Shown here: positions 25,801-36,724 of the stretch, piece by piece
Layout of the letters: each line of letters begins with the position of its first letter
How positions within the stretch are numbered: position 1 is the stretch's first letter
NCBI GenBank assembly: GCA_022605955.1
Contig: JAKCOZ010000002.1
Span: 68,180,783-68,244,782 of the forward strand
DNA length: 64,000 nt
Source of the DNA: Rallus limicola
Lineage: Eukaryota > Chordata > Aves > Gruiformes > Rallidae
Direction: 5' to 3'
Notes under the pieces: model-generated
What the model was told of the DNA's origin: nothing
The model's input: the letters and a program-made list of their open reading frames with translations, nothing else
Database searches by the model: none
Translations under genes and position numbers: made by a program

Positions 25801-28800
25801 TTTTTTTCTTTCTGGTTATCCAGCCTGGACAAATGAAGTCATCAAAATGCAAATTCATGAAGGTGCAATTCCAGGCCTTTCCAGGATGCCAGGCAGCCAG
25901 GATCCATTGGGGACATGGTTGAAAGTGTCTGCAAAGCTCACTTACGCTACATAACAGGCTACACACAGAAATTTCCGAATGTGACTGCAGCAACTCAGCT
26001 TGAAAACTCTTACCAAAAAGGCTGAAAAAAACATAATTCTACAGGTGAACACTACAGAGGACTGGATGATAAATGTGATGGGCATGACCTTCCTAATGGG
26101 GAGGCACCTTTGACTGCCCTTTACTCTACCAGTGGTGTGTATGTTTTTCCTGCTGCCTATCAGCACTATTGGCTTGGGGATTATAATATATACTGCTCTG
26201 GCAAATACACATAGCTGGGAAAAAACAAAGCCCCAAAGGCTTCCAGCAGGACAACATAGCTGTATGGAAATGGAGTAAGACTGATGGGAAAATAATCTCT
26301 TCGAGACTTTTGGTTTACCAAGAACTGCAAAGATAGAGTGTAATTAAAACATAAATACGTACATACCTGCTGTGCAATCCCCTAAGACGCTGCAGCACTG
26401 CCTCAGTAAGGGTTACCTACCACATCAGAAAGGCAACAAGGGCTGCAGCATTTTAATTTAGTAGGGGTTACTCAAAGAATTGCAGGGACAGAAGTAAGAG
26501 GCGATGGAGAAGCTGTTAGTTCTGGGGTACTTCATCCATCTAGAGCAAACTACAAGCCTTGCTTTACCAAAGCTGGGAGTTACCTGCTTGAAGAACGAGA
26601 TGCTGACAAAAAAGTGCTTTGGTCTCTAGGAAGTTCAGTTGTCCATGACCATCTTGGGAACTGAACAAAACCAAGCAGAAACTGAAAGAAGCTTTGTGGA
26701 GCAGCGGCCGGGGACACCAGGCTTCTTGGTCTTTCTATGAAAAATAGTAAATGGGTCACATGTGCAGCCTGTTTACTATTTTAAGAACTGTCTTCTCTGA
26801 AATGCTTTGACTCTAATAAATAACAGTTGGTTTTAAGGCCAGATACTGATGTCCTTGTTCTAGATGAGGTGGAAGGGTTGTGACAAATCTGCCTTGCTCT
26901 ATACAAGGAGATGGGCAGACCAGGCACTAAGGGTGGGCCCGGGTAGAGGTTGGGACAGTGGGAGGATGTAACAGTGGGAGGCTCATATGATGCTCCCCTG
27001 ACAAGGTCTGAGTGCTCCGGGCCAGACATGTGAGAGGAGCACTGGCAGAAGGAGTCAAGAGACACTGCTCACCAATAAAGTACAACCCAGGTTAGCAATG
27101 AGTTTTAGCTGAATAAAGGGGAACCAATACATTTCTGCCAACTATGCAAAGATGTGAACAAAATGGGACCTAAAAACACCGTGAATATGCCTTGCAAGGC
27201 TAAAAATGATCCGAGCCATTTCTGACACAGCTAAATAATGATAAATTAAAATAGATTAAAGAAAGATACTTTGAAAGGCGATGCAACAAACAAGAGATGA
27301 TAAAACAAACAAGCTTTTCAGTTTATGTACTCAGGGAATGCAAACAAGAGGAGCACCCTGTTCTCCACATCACACCTTTGACATATATCATCTTGGTCAA
27401 GGGGGTTCTTTTGCTTTGCTTTTAGCTTTCTAAATTCATAAGCAAAATAGTGCTGTTTAACACAAATGCCAAAGGAGTCAACTGTATCTCATGTGGCTTT
27501 AATCACCTCAGAAGAAAAAGGCCTGATGAAACCCCTCTCTAGCCATCTATTTAGATTTCAGATATGGCAAAGCGCTGTGAGAAAACACAGAAGGACCCTT
27601 TATGAACAGCAAAGCAAAGTTAGTTCTTGTCACAAGATGCTGAGCATGGATATGTTTTCAGCAAACGAGGCATTAATATCCTGTTGGGAACAGGCAGAGA
27701 GGGAAAGGACAAGGTTCTCCAGGTCTGCAGCCCAAAGCTGCCATGTGTGGAAAGGCCAGGAAAGGCCAGGAAGAGCAAGGGGCTGGGAAAGGAGACTGCT
27801 TTTGAGGCAGTCACGTCATCTGTATCTTCACAATTATTTTGGTATGTTAAACCTGTTTAACAAAACCACCCCAAAACCAAAAAATACACCCTCCCCCCAA
27901 AAAACCCCAGCAACAAAATGAAAAAAGATAGAACACCACTTGAAAGGACCTGAGTTGCTGCATGGAGTCAGCGTTTGAGAGTGGTCGGTGCAAATAAAGC
28001 AGCAAGTGATAAAGGCAAGGACTGTACTTGGCAGTTCATAAAGACAAATCTCTTTTCTTAGGAAGATTGCATGCTGGCTATAAACTAAAAAAAAAATGCT
28101 ATCAAGAAGATTTGAGCCTTTATTTTCCACTTAAGCTTATACTGATAAGGCAGTTTTTACAATAGTGCGTGTGATAATATGAGATGTCTTTAAAACCAGC
28201 ATATATTTCAAGCTTCAGTGACGATTATATCTAGGGTCTTGACATTCAATGCTGGAAAACTCTTTAATTAACTAGGATGGCGATGCTGATTTAAGATCAT
28301 GGGCACAATGGGATTTAGAGAGTATTTTACAAAATTGGATTAAATAGGAATAAGAGATACCTCCTACTTTAGTAAGATTGGATGGATTCAGTTTGAAAGC
28401 TCATATTCCGGGGGGAATGAGATAAAAGTGTCCACTTTATCTGCATTAATTTTGGTGTCATCCCTGCTAAAAATAGCTGAAGTTTCTGCAGTTAAACTGC
28501 TTGGAAGACATTATAATCCTACCATCTACAGATGAAGCCTTAAGACATGTGCCTATCAAACATTACCAGTTTCTCCACTCACCATCCCTTACACGTCAGT
28601 GTGAAGATGTGAAAGATGACTGAAAAATTAATAAAACTAAATACAATGGGATGTCCTGAAATCTCAAGGCTTCTAAAGAACAGGTCTAGCTGGATTACGC
28701 CTTGCTGTACCATGTTTAGAGCAGCAGATTTCACACATTGCTTTTTATTAATAAACAAGAGGCTTGGAAAATTCACAGCCATGGTTTTGTTGATGAAAAT

Positions 28801-31800
28801 TAAGATACAGCAGAGTGCTGCGTATATATTTTTGCACGGTGGTCATATGACATTCCTGACAGCCACCCTTCAGAAATGCTGTTTTAGGTGAATGCACAAG
28901 GCAGAATTTTAACCACTTTTCACTTTAAAAAAGCTTAACAAACTTTTCTGCCAACGATTAGATACCTTTCCCAACAACTCCAGCAAATCGATACATGTTT
29001 CAAACTCTCATAATTTCTCAAAGCCTACGGGAATCACAGAGGAGTTAATTCCGAAGCTGTCTGGCTTGCTGGGGCTGACTGTTTACGTGCAACAGCGATG
29101 CCCCAGACTAAGATCTATCAATCTGCAATTTAGAAAAAGGAAAGTCTAACCTTCTAGAAGTAGCTGTTATCACAGGGTTTATCAGGAGGGATTCTAGCTG
29201 CCATTGATTGGCTGTATCAGAAGGGTATTTGCCTCTCTTCTCATTTGATACATCGTGCCATAGATAAAACAGATCCCACAGATTATTTATGTTGTAAAGA
29301 TTTAGAATAAAAAGGTTTTCACAGCCCTGGCAAATGAACTGTTCAGAGTCATCAAACTAGCCATTTTCCAAATGCATTTTCATTCAGATGCAGAAACAGC
29401 ACAACTCCTTCATTAGGGCACCAGTTGTTCAATGACATTAGCTTAATCTTACCAATATTATCGAGCTATTCAATGTTTACTCCGGTAAGCAGTCCCATGG
29501 ATGTGTAAAAGCAACATTTTGAATTGACTGTTCAGAGGAACTGGTCCATAAATGTTAAATCACTTCAAGGATTTCAAACCCAAGTGAACTCTCCAAGTGG
29601 CAGGTTTCATATTTTTAGCTGAGTTTATAATTCCTATCTCCAAATCCGTATCCATTGTCTCTGAAGTCTGTGAATCTCTCTCTCTTCCACCCCCAGACCC
29701 AAATGTCACCCTTCTGCAATTTGCTTCCAGCAGGCGATGAGGAGAGATGGCATTCCCTGTCCTAACATACTGCCAAGGAACCAGTGATGACTTGAAGAGA
29801 GGAACACGTGAGGCTGGCTGCAAATGCAGAGAAGACCCTTTTCAGCTTAAGCTCACGTATTTTGGACAAAGGTAGAGAAAAGACCTCTGCTGCTTGGGAA
29901 ACTTTCTTTTTCCTCTACAATGCAGACAGAAAGTGGGCGAGTGAATTTATAGCATTCAGTGCGATACAGCGGACAGAGGTGGAAAGGCCAACGGTATTTA
30001 TCATTATGATTATTAAAAATAAATGAAGTGGCAAGGTTTAAACCAATTCACCTTTCTTTCCCACTTACTGTAGCTATTTATAGCCATGCAAAGTACAGGG
30101 GCGATGCTGTTGCGGCTCTGATGTTGAGATGCCTAACATTCAGCCAGCGCTCGTGAAAGCGAGGCACATGACGCAGGGCCATGCAGAGCTCGGCTTCATG
30201 TGATCAGGGATGTGCAGGACATGAAGGCAGGCCACTAACTGAAAAGAGCACTAATCAAGACAAACAGGGAAAAACCTGTCACAATAACAACGTCACATGT
30301 TCCTTGATAATGTGGCAGTGGAAACCTCTCATAGCATGTTGTGCGCTGCCTTCGCATCTTTATGAAATTAAACTGTAGATGTTTCAATCCCTTATATAAA
30401 AAAAAAAAATCCAACTCCCTTCTTTTCTCCTACAAAAACAAACTCTGAAGGCACCCAGAAAACCTGGAGTGCAATAAAAATTTAAGCATTTCAGATATTT
30501 TTTGCCTCTACCTACAGTTAATTCGACGAGGCTAACACCTCATCAGAAATATGAATTAAAAACGATGTTTGATTTTGAAATTGTTGGTGTGCTAACAAAA
30601 ATGTATTCCATTTTGCAGCAGAGTAAGGATTCACCCATCAAAAGAGACTGGCTGTCAGAGATGAAAGAGAGTAAAGAAATGGAGAGAGCCATTTTAAACA
30701 TATAAGACAAGACTTTCATCTAATGCTGGACCATATGGGACAGTGCTATTAACCTTGGGAAAAAATCTGACAGTACTGCAAAAGAAAAGAAGATGAAGAA
30801 GGGGGGGGAAATGGAATAATTTACCTTCAATAACTTTTCTGATCTGTACCAACACATTTCAAGAAGACTATATTTATGCTTTTCCATGGGGTGAAGGTTT
30901 TGCCATATGTGTCCCCCAATCTTTCTGTACATCCATTCTGGGTGGTATGGGTTTTCTGAGTGTGCGTCCTCCCCCCACCTGCCTGCTAGGGTGCTGCCCC
31001 TGGCTCCTTGGGCAGAGCGTGGCTGGTGAATGCATAGGTGACTCCTTTGCCTGGGTCACCTGTACATCTTTCTTCCACCTCAGCAGCACGTGAACCTGAC
31101 TGACAAAGCAGCGTTAAAGACAGACATTTCTGTAGTTTGTATTACTTCTGCCTGAAGAGCAGTCCCACTCTATATAGTTACAGAAACAAGTGCTCCCAGA
31201 TCCTCCTTGTCAATTGTCTCATCGGTGCTTAAAAACTCCCTCTGTGGGATTCCACCTCTTCTCTGCAATGCATTTGTAGACTGAATTCTCCTTACTCTTT
31301 GCGAGTGCTTTCCTAACATTTAAGCTATTTCTTTTTTTTCTTTTTTTTTTTTCCCTAAGAACTAAATGGATTACTTTTTATCTTGCCCTTGAGGGACATG
31401 AAAAACAATTGTTCACAATCCTCTCTGTAAGAACCTTTTCCATCTTTAAGCCCCTGTCAGTTTTCTGTCTTCCATACCAAACCAGCCAGTTCTTTCAATC
31501 CTTCCCTTTGTGTCACAGGACAAACTTTTAAGTCCCACTTCTGGTGCTCTGACTGACCCTTAAGAGGTGACAGCGCAAAACAAGCACAGTTTGAAATCCC
31601 AGTGGTGCAGGACAGGGCAGAAGGGTTCCCTTTGGTGCACATTGAACCTGCTGTGACACCTCCAAGGAGCTAGAAGCAGGCATTTTAGAATAAGGAAAAT
31701 GGCTTTATACCTGCCCTTTGAGGGTTGCTCCCCGTTTCCAGGCCCCGTGCCCAGCCTGGCCTCCCCACACTCCCCCCAACCCGGACCACGCTGCCTCCTG

Positions 31801-31900
31801 GGCTTACCCAGCCCCACAACCCCGACCCCTCCTCGCAGCAACTGCCAGTGCCCAGCACAGCAGAAGTGTTACCCCGTGAGGGGGGCGATCTCTCCCCCCT
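22846..31900. other. Gene-free upstream DNA
   Basis: No gene recognised. It contains a 17-bp tandem duplication at 25301-25334 (AGGATAAACAACACAGG twice), short homopolymers near 25627, 30398 and 31330-31353, and a GTCATATGAC palindrome at about 28845. GC content rises from about 31.7 kb towards the KIT promoter. Open frames near 29560-29823 and 31560-31841 have no family features. Confidence 0.55.
25301..25334. repeat. 17-bp tandem duplication
   Basis: AGGATAAACAACACAGG at 25301-25317 is followed immediately by a copy at 25318-25334 with changes only at its end. It is a local slippage-type duplication. Confidence 0.85.
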
Positions 31901-31968
31901 CACCCTCCCGGCAGCACCGTGTGCACATTCAGCCGCTGGGGGTTTCCTTTCTAAAACTGTTGTATTTT

Positions 31969-31999
31969 GGGGGGGGATGGGTGGGGGGTGTATTCGGGG
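31969..31999 (+). promoter_or_regulatory. G-run cluster, potential G-quadruplex (distal)
   Basis: Four G-runs of 8, 3, 6 and 4 bases are separated by loops of 2, 1 and 7 bases, fitting the G3+N1-7 G-quadruplex pattern. It sits about 300-330 bases upstream of the KIT start codon at the edge of the CpG island. Folding in vivo is not shown. Confidence 0.5.
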
Positions 32000-32046
32000 T
32001 CTTTATGGTAAGCCCCTCCGAGGCAAGCTAGGACGCTCCCCTTCCA

Positions 32047-32069
32047 GGGTGGGGAGGGGGAGGCGGGGG
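32047..32069 (+). promoter_or_regulatory. G-run cluster, potential G-quadruplex (proximal promoter)
   Basis: G-runs of 3, 4, 5 and 5 bases are separated by T, A and AGGC, a compact G-quadruplex pattern with very short loops. It lies about 230-250 bases upstream of the KIT ATG. Human KIT has well-studied promoter quadruplexes at a comparable place. The sequence here differs, so this is positional similarity, not proven homology. Confidence 0.5.
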
Positions 32070-32297
32070 AAAGCCTCTCACCTGCGCCCATCCCCGTGGC
32101 AGCGGGGCGGGGGCGCGGAGGGCGCCGCGGGGGGCCGCGCACCGCGGCGCGGGGCGGGCGGCGGAGGCGGAGCCGGCGGCGGCGCGGCGGGGCCGGCTGT
32201 TACTCCGCAGCTCTCCCGCGGGGGCTCGGGCATCTCTGAGCGCCGGGCGGTGCGAGCGGCAGCCGCGCCGCGCCGGGCTCGGGGGGTTGGCGGCGGC

Positions 32298-32364
32298 ATG
32301 GAGGGCGCGTACCTCGCCTGGGAGCTGGCGCACGCCGTGCTGCTGCTGAGCCTCTTCCCCGCAG
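32298..32364 (+). CDS. KIT: KIT exon 1 (start codon and signal peptide)
   Basis: The exon encodes the first 22 residues plus one base of KIT, the stem cell factor receptor. The peptide starts MEGAYLAWELAHAV and continues with a leucine-rich core (LLLSLF), a typical secretory signal peptide. The start ATG sits in GGCGGCATGG, a strong Kozak context. The exon is 67 coding bases, the same as human KIT exon 1, and ends in phase 1 at CAG|GTGGGA. Joined to exon 2 it reads ...PAG-GSLPHEESS. Cleavage probably occurs around the Gly-Gly-Ser, delivering the receptor to the plasma membrane. A second, near-equivalent reading of the junction exists because both sides contain a G, but it gives the same protein. 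Confidence 0.93.
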
Positions 32365-32566
32365 GTGGGAGCCGCGGGCGCGGACGGGCGCGGAGCCCCG
32401 CGGGGTGGCGGGGTCGGGGCCGGCGCGGGGTAAAAAACTTCGATGATCTTTACGGCGGGGGCAGCGCCGGGCCGGGCCGGGGGTCGCGGCAGCAGCCCGC
32501 GGTTTGCCCCGGCATAGCTCCGCGCCGCCTTTGCGGGACGCCCCGCCGGGGGGAGGGGGGGGACAC

Positions 32567-32591
32567 AATAAAAAAAGAAAAAAAAAAAAGT
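32567..32591. repeat. A-rich tract inside CpG island
   Basis: AATAAAAAAAGAAAAAAAAAAAG-like tract in otherwise more than 70% GC surroundings, about 200 bases into intron 1. Its composition breaks sharply with its neighbours. Confidence 0.8.
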
Positions 32592-33212
32592 CCTTTGTTT
32601 GCACTGCGCAGTTATCCGGGACCGGGAGAGGGGCCGGCAGGGAGGCCCCCCCTCCTCGTCTCCCCATCTCCCCGGCCCGGGCTGTTTTGACAATAAACTA
32701 TCTAGTAATCAGTACAAAATGTCCCCGCGGTTAAGTGCTCGTTGAACAATAGGCAGGGAAGGAGCTGTCGCCGTCAGGTGTCCAGCGCTCCCCGCAGAGG
32801 TGAAGCCTCCCCGGGGGAGGGGGAACACCCCCGGCTCGGCTTGGCGCTCCGCTGCGCCCGGCCGGTGCCCCGCGGGCCGGAGGAGCCGGGCGGGCGGCAC
32901 ATCCCCGGGCAGGCACCAGAGCCGGTGTGCTCTCGCACTGCCGCTCGGGCGGGCCTTCGGGAGCTCTGCCGGTGCTAAAACTTTGGTGGTGTCGGGGGTA
33001 AATGCGAAGTTTCCCTTCCACTTCCTTGGCAAAAGGGGGTTTCCTTGCCTACCCTCACAGCCTCGGCGCACGGGGCCAGGGATCTGAAATTACAGCCCCT
33101 GGCTGCGGCGCTGGGCAACTTTACATGCGGTTCTCGGAGTCGCGGTTCGGTTTCGTCGCGCGGTTTGTAGGCTGTAAGAGGCATTTGGAGATGTACCGAG
33201 GGAGGTGCCGTA

Positions 33213-33254
33213 AGGAGATCCCTGCTAGTGTCCAGGAGATCCCTGCTAGGGTCC
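33213..33254. repeat. 21-bp tandem duplication
   Basis: AGGAGATCCCTGCTAGTGTCC-type unit at 33213-33233, with a second copy at 33234-33254 differing at one base. It lies inside the CpG island of intron 1. Confidence 0.9.
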
Positions 33255-33727
33255 GAGGAGTCGCGCCCCGGGGCGGAATTTGGCTCTGCGCACCGAAAGC
33301 CTTGAAAGCGGGTAACGCGAAAGGTTATTTTGCTTATCTGAGAGCTGAGGATCTGGGAAGCGATGCACGCTGCTAGGTGTGCAACGGCTGCTGCCACCAA
33401 CAGAGAGGAGCCCTGCAGAGCACCCTGCGTGCGAGCAGCCGGAGGGGCTCGCCGGGCTCTGCTGCCGGGAGCAGGTCGAACTGAAACGCCAGGAACGAAC
33501 CGTAGCGGCGATTTACGCGGCTTCATCCTAAACGCCTTAGTTTGGGAGGCGAGAGAGGGGGCTGCAGTTGATTTACGAGCGTTTTTGTTTATGGTTTTCG
33601 TTTGAGCAACGTTTTGGGTTTGCTGCCTTTTGTTTATCGATAATCTGGGATGCAGTGTGGGGTCTGACCATTTGGACTTTCCTGCTGGGAGATACCCACC
33701 ATGTATGTCTGCAAAACGCTAGTGCTG

Positions 33728-33753
33728 TGGCATCAGGGTGTGGCATCAGGGTT
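33728..33753. repeat. 13-bp tandem duplication
   Basis: TGGCATCAGGGTG is followed directly by TGGCATCAGGGTT. It is a recent-looking local duplication. Confidence 0.85.
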
Positions 33754-36666
33754 GGGAAGGTCTCCTACCGGTGGGTTATTCCTTAAAATAAAAGTTGAAC
33801 TGATTAATGTCCACTAACTTCCTTTACTTCATGTGTTTCTTGCCTGCATTTGAAGGTCAATCATATGGTTAGACCGTCCTTAAGGAAAGCTTGGGAAACA
33901 GGTCAGACTGGTAGCATCTTCTGGAAGTCATGAGATTCAGGCTCCAGGGAGGCAAGGAGGGGACCTTTCTACTGATCCTTCCACTGGTCCTGGGTTCAGA
34001 CATCTAACCTGTGGTAGACATTTCACCTCAGGGGCACATCAGGCAAACTGGTGTAGGCAAAAATACACTGTGTAGCAGGTGTAAATGACTTGCTGTTGCA
34101 GAAGACAACTGTCTTTGTGTACGTATGTGCATCATTTGTGTATCATCACACTTATGTAGGAATGTCAGGGCTAGTTGTGCACTGGCAGAAGTATCTGAGT
34201 GATGGCCCATCTCCTGGCAGAGGTGGAGGGCACATCAGAAGTGACAGGCAGGACAGAGCTGGTATGCTGTGCTGGATTGCGTTGGAGCAACCATGACCCA
34301 GGGTTACTTTTGGGTTTGCCTCAGTGTGGACACTTGGACTGGATGATGTCCCACAGTCCCCGTTCAGACCTACCCAGTTGTTTATCATTACAGAAATTTA
34401 TATTAAGTACCTTTCCTTGGCCTTCAGTCAAGAGCTTCTTCTCTTGGTTGGAAATAGGGAAGGAGGATGTAGAAAACAGCTTAATGTAGCTTCTTGGAGG
34501 GTAAGCCATTCACCTCTATCCATGGTGCCTTCCTACTTTTTGTTTTTACTGCATCCTAACGTATGCTTCCACTTTTCATTCTAACTGAGGATCATCCAGT
34601 CCTCATTTTATAAGATATTTGGGAATGATCTTTTCTCTGTGCCTCTCCTGGGCTCCCCACAGGCTCTCCCTGTTCCCCAGCCCCTCCAGTACCCTGCCAG
34701 AGTCTCTGTGGCATTTCCATCCTGTGGTCATGGAAGACTGGGCATGGTTCCTTTCATCACCGTAGTCTTTTTCTTTCAGTCAGCTGAGAGTAATAGGAGG
34801 CTCTCCCTGTGCCCAGAGGGAAGAATGTCTGTTTTTATAATGCTTCCCGCTACCTGTCAGCAGGGAGGGAGGAGGCTTGACGGATGAAGATTGAATTTGA
34901 TGAGGATTCTGACTGCTGTCACACAGTCGCTGCCTTGACCCCCACAAACCACCTGAGTATCCTGCCCTCTCTACTCACCAGTTTCTGTCTCTGCTTTCTC
35001 TTCCTTTTCCTCCCTCCCCTGTGGCAGTGCAGATTCTCTTGGGCAGAAACGTGGCCCAAGGCCACTGCCGGGAGCAGAATGGAAATGTCAAAGATTGCTC
35101 AATACTTGACTGTCTTTCCTTCTGTTACAACGGGGAGCCCTCTCCCAGCAAGTGTGTAAGTGATTTTTCTTCAGGCTTTACAACAAAGAATGTGATAAAT
35201 TTTGCAAGAAGTGAGATGCCCATTTGCATCCCCTTTAAGTATCATTCGTAGAGACTAGAGGCATTTCCAAGTGCTCAGCTTGCAAGGGAGAGCATCTCAT
35301 CCACAGGTGACTCCAGCCGTAGTGCCAGTGGGTTAGATTTGCTCTCTGTGGGCTTCACACCTCACTTCAGCCCTCCCAGTAACGCTGCTTTGCAGGTGCC
35401 AGGATTGATCAAAGGATTTTGAGTCACCTCCAGAAGGGACATGTTGCACCAGGACGCAGGTGGAATCGGAGAGGATATGTCTTAAGCACATGTAAACTCC
35501 AGAAAGGACAGGTCTCAGGAGGAACATCTGAATCATGTTCCAGTCGGTAGGAGTTTCTCATAGTGAAACTTGTCCTTTTTTCTCTCTGGTCTGTTGTGAT
35601 TTTGTTGTGACTCTAATGATGCATCCATATTCTTTGGATTTCTGTCTGAACTATAATTCATTGTTAATGTGAGCTATTCGAATGATTTTTAAGGCATATC
35701 TGGAGCTGTCAAACTAAATACCAAATATTACGCATTTGTAATTTGAAGGAAAGCTGCTTTCTGCCTGATCTTTCCGTAAACACACCAGTGTGAGCTGAAG
35801 GTAAGGAATAATAAATTCTGGATGAAACAGGAACCATGCAGCATCGAAGAGTTTCAACAACATATATGTTTATCTGCAGTATATGACAGCCGATCTAATC
35901 TCGTATCAGTCTTGTAGAAGACAGGCAGTAATTGCTCAAGGTTAAGCCACTTCTCAGCTTTTTCTCTCTGCCCATGAGGATGAATGCCATTGCAGAGATC
36001 AAGCCTTGCGCATTGTCTTGCTTCTATGTGTATGACACATGATTTTACAGATGTTGTTTTCTTTTTCATCTAGTACAAACATCTTCCAGGATTTTGACTC
36101 ATTTCCTTAAGTCTCTTTCAGCTGTTCAGAGAATGGCTAGAGGAAATGAGGTCTAATATCCTAATGCATTGCATTTACTGTAAGTATCCTCTCACTTTAG
36201 GTATAAAACTTTGCCTTTTCGTAATTTCTGAATGTCCTGAACATTCCCCCACGCAAGGAACAACTTGCAGTTATTTCTGTCCTTCAGAAATTTCGTCTGC
36301 CCCAGTTGAGGTTCTTCAGCCTTAAGGGAGCTTAAGGTTTTCACTGTAACCTCAGGCAAAAGGGGAGAGCTGATGCTGAAGGCATCGAATGAAGGGATGA
36401 TCTGCAGTTCAGCGTGTTACATCTTCTGGACATGTATTACAACAAATCTGAGGAGAATGTGCGTACAGATGACCAGGACTTGACGTAAAAGAGATCTTAA
36501 AATGATTCTCACTCTGCTGTGTAATTTTGCTGCGGAAGCATTGTGCTTGGCTCTTTCCGTGACTTTTAGGAAACTAGAAGGGCTTGTTTCTGAAAGGAGA
36601 CCTCTTTAACAATGAATCCTGCAAACAGTCATAAACGAACGTACTTTTACGCGTGTGAGTAGTCTC

Positions 36667-36724
36667 CTTGGCCGGTTGCCAAACCTAATGGCAACCGAAG
36701 TGTATTGTTTGTCCACCGGCCAAG
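36667..36724. promoter_or_regulatory. Nested inverted repeats with perfect NFI palindrome
   Basis: TTGGC-CGGTT-GCCAA at 36668-36682 matches the full NFI dimer site TTGGC-N5-GCCAA. CGGTTGCCA (36673-36681) is mirrored by TGGCAACCG (36689-36697), an RFX/X-box-like pair of half-sites. The outer arms CTTGGCCGG (36667-36675) and CCGGCCAAG (36716-36724) are exact reverse complements. Two alternative hairpins therefore share the left arm. A binding platform in KIT intron 1 is a reasonable inference; no function is shown. Confidence 0.45.

Larger units (their letters stand above)
32030..33560 (+). promoter_or_regulatory. KIT: KIT promoter / CpG island
   Basis: A sharply GC-rich, CpG-dense segment covers the region upstream of exon 1, exon 1 itself and the start of intron 1. 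There is no TATA box near the start codon. GC boxes of the GGGGCGGG type occur at about 32104-32111 and 32151-32158, which fits a TATA-less, Sp1-driven CpG promoter such as that known for mammalian KIT. The transcription start cannot be placed exactly, but it should lie within about 100 bases upstream of 32298. An A-rich interruption (about 32567-32591) breaks the island inside intron 1. Confidence 0.8.

Noticed and set aside
31725..32693. Long open frames (321 codons +, 221 codons -) across the KIT promoter
   Set aside because: They run through a GC-rich CpG island where stop codons are rare, overlap on both strands, have low-complexity Arg/Gly/Pro/Ala composition, and ignore the clear KIT exon 1 donor.
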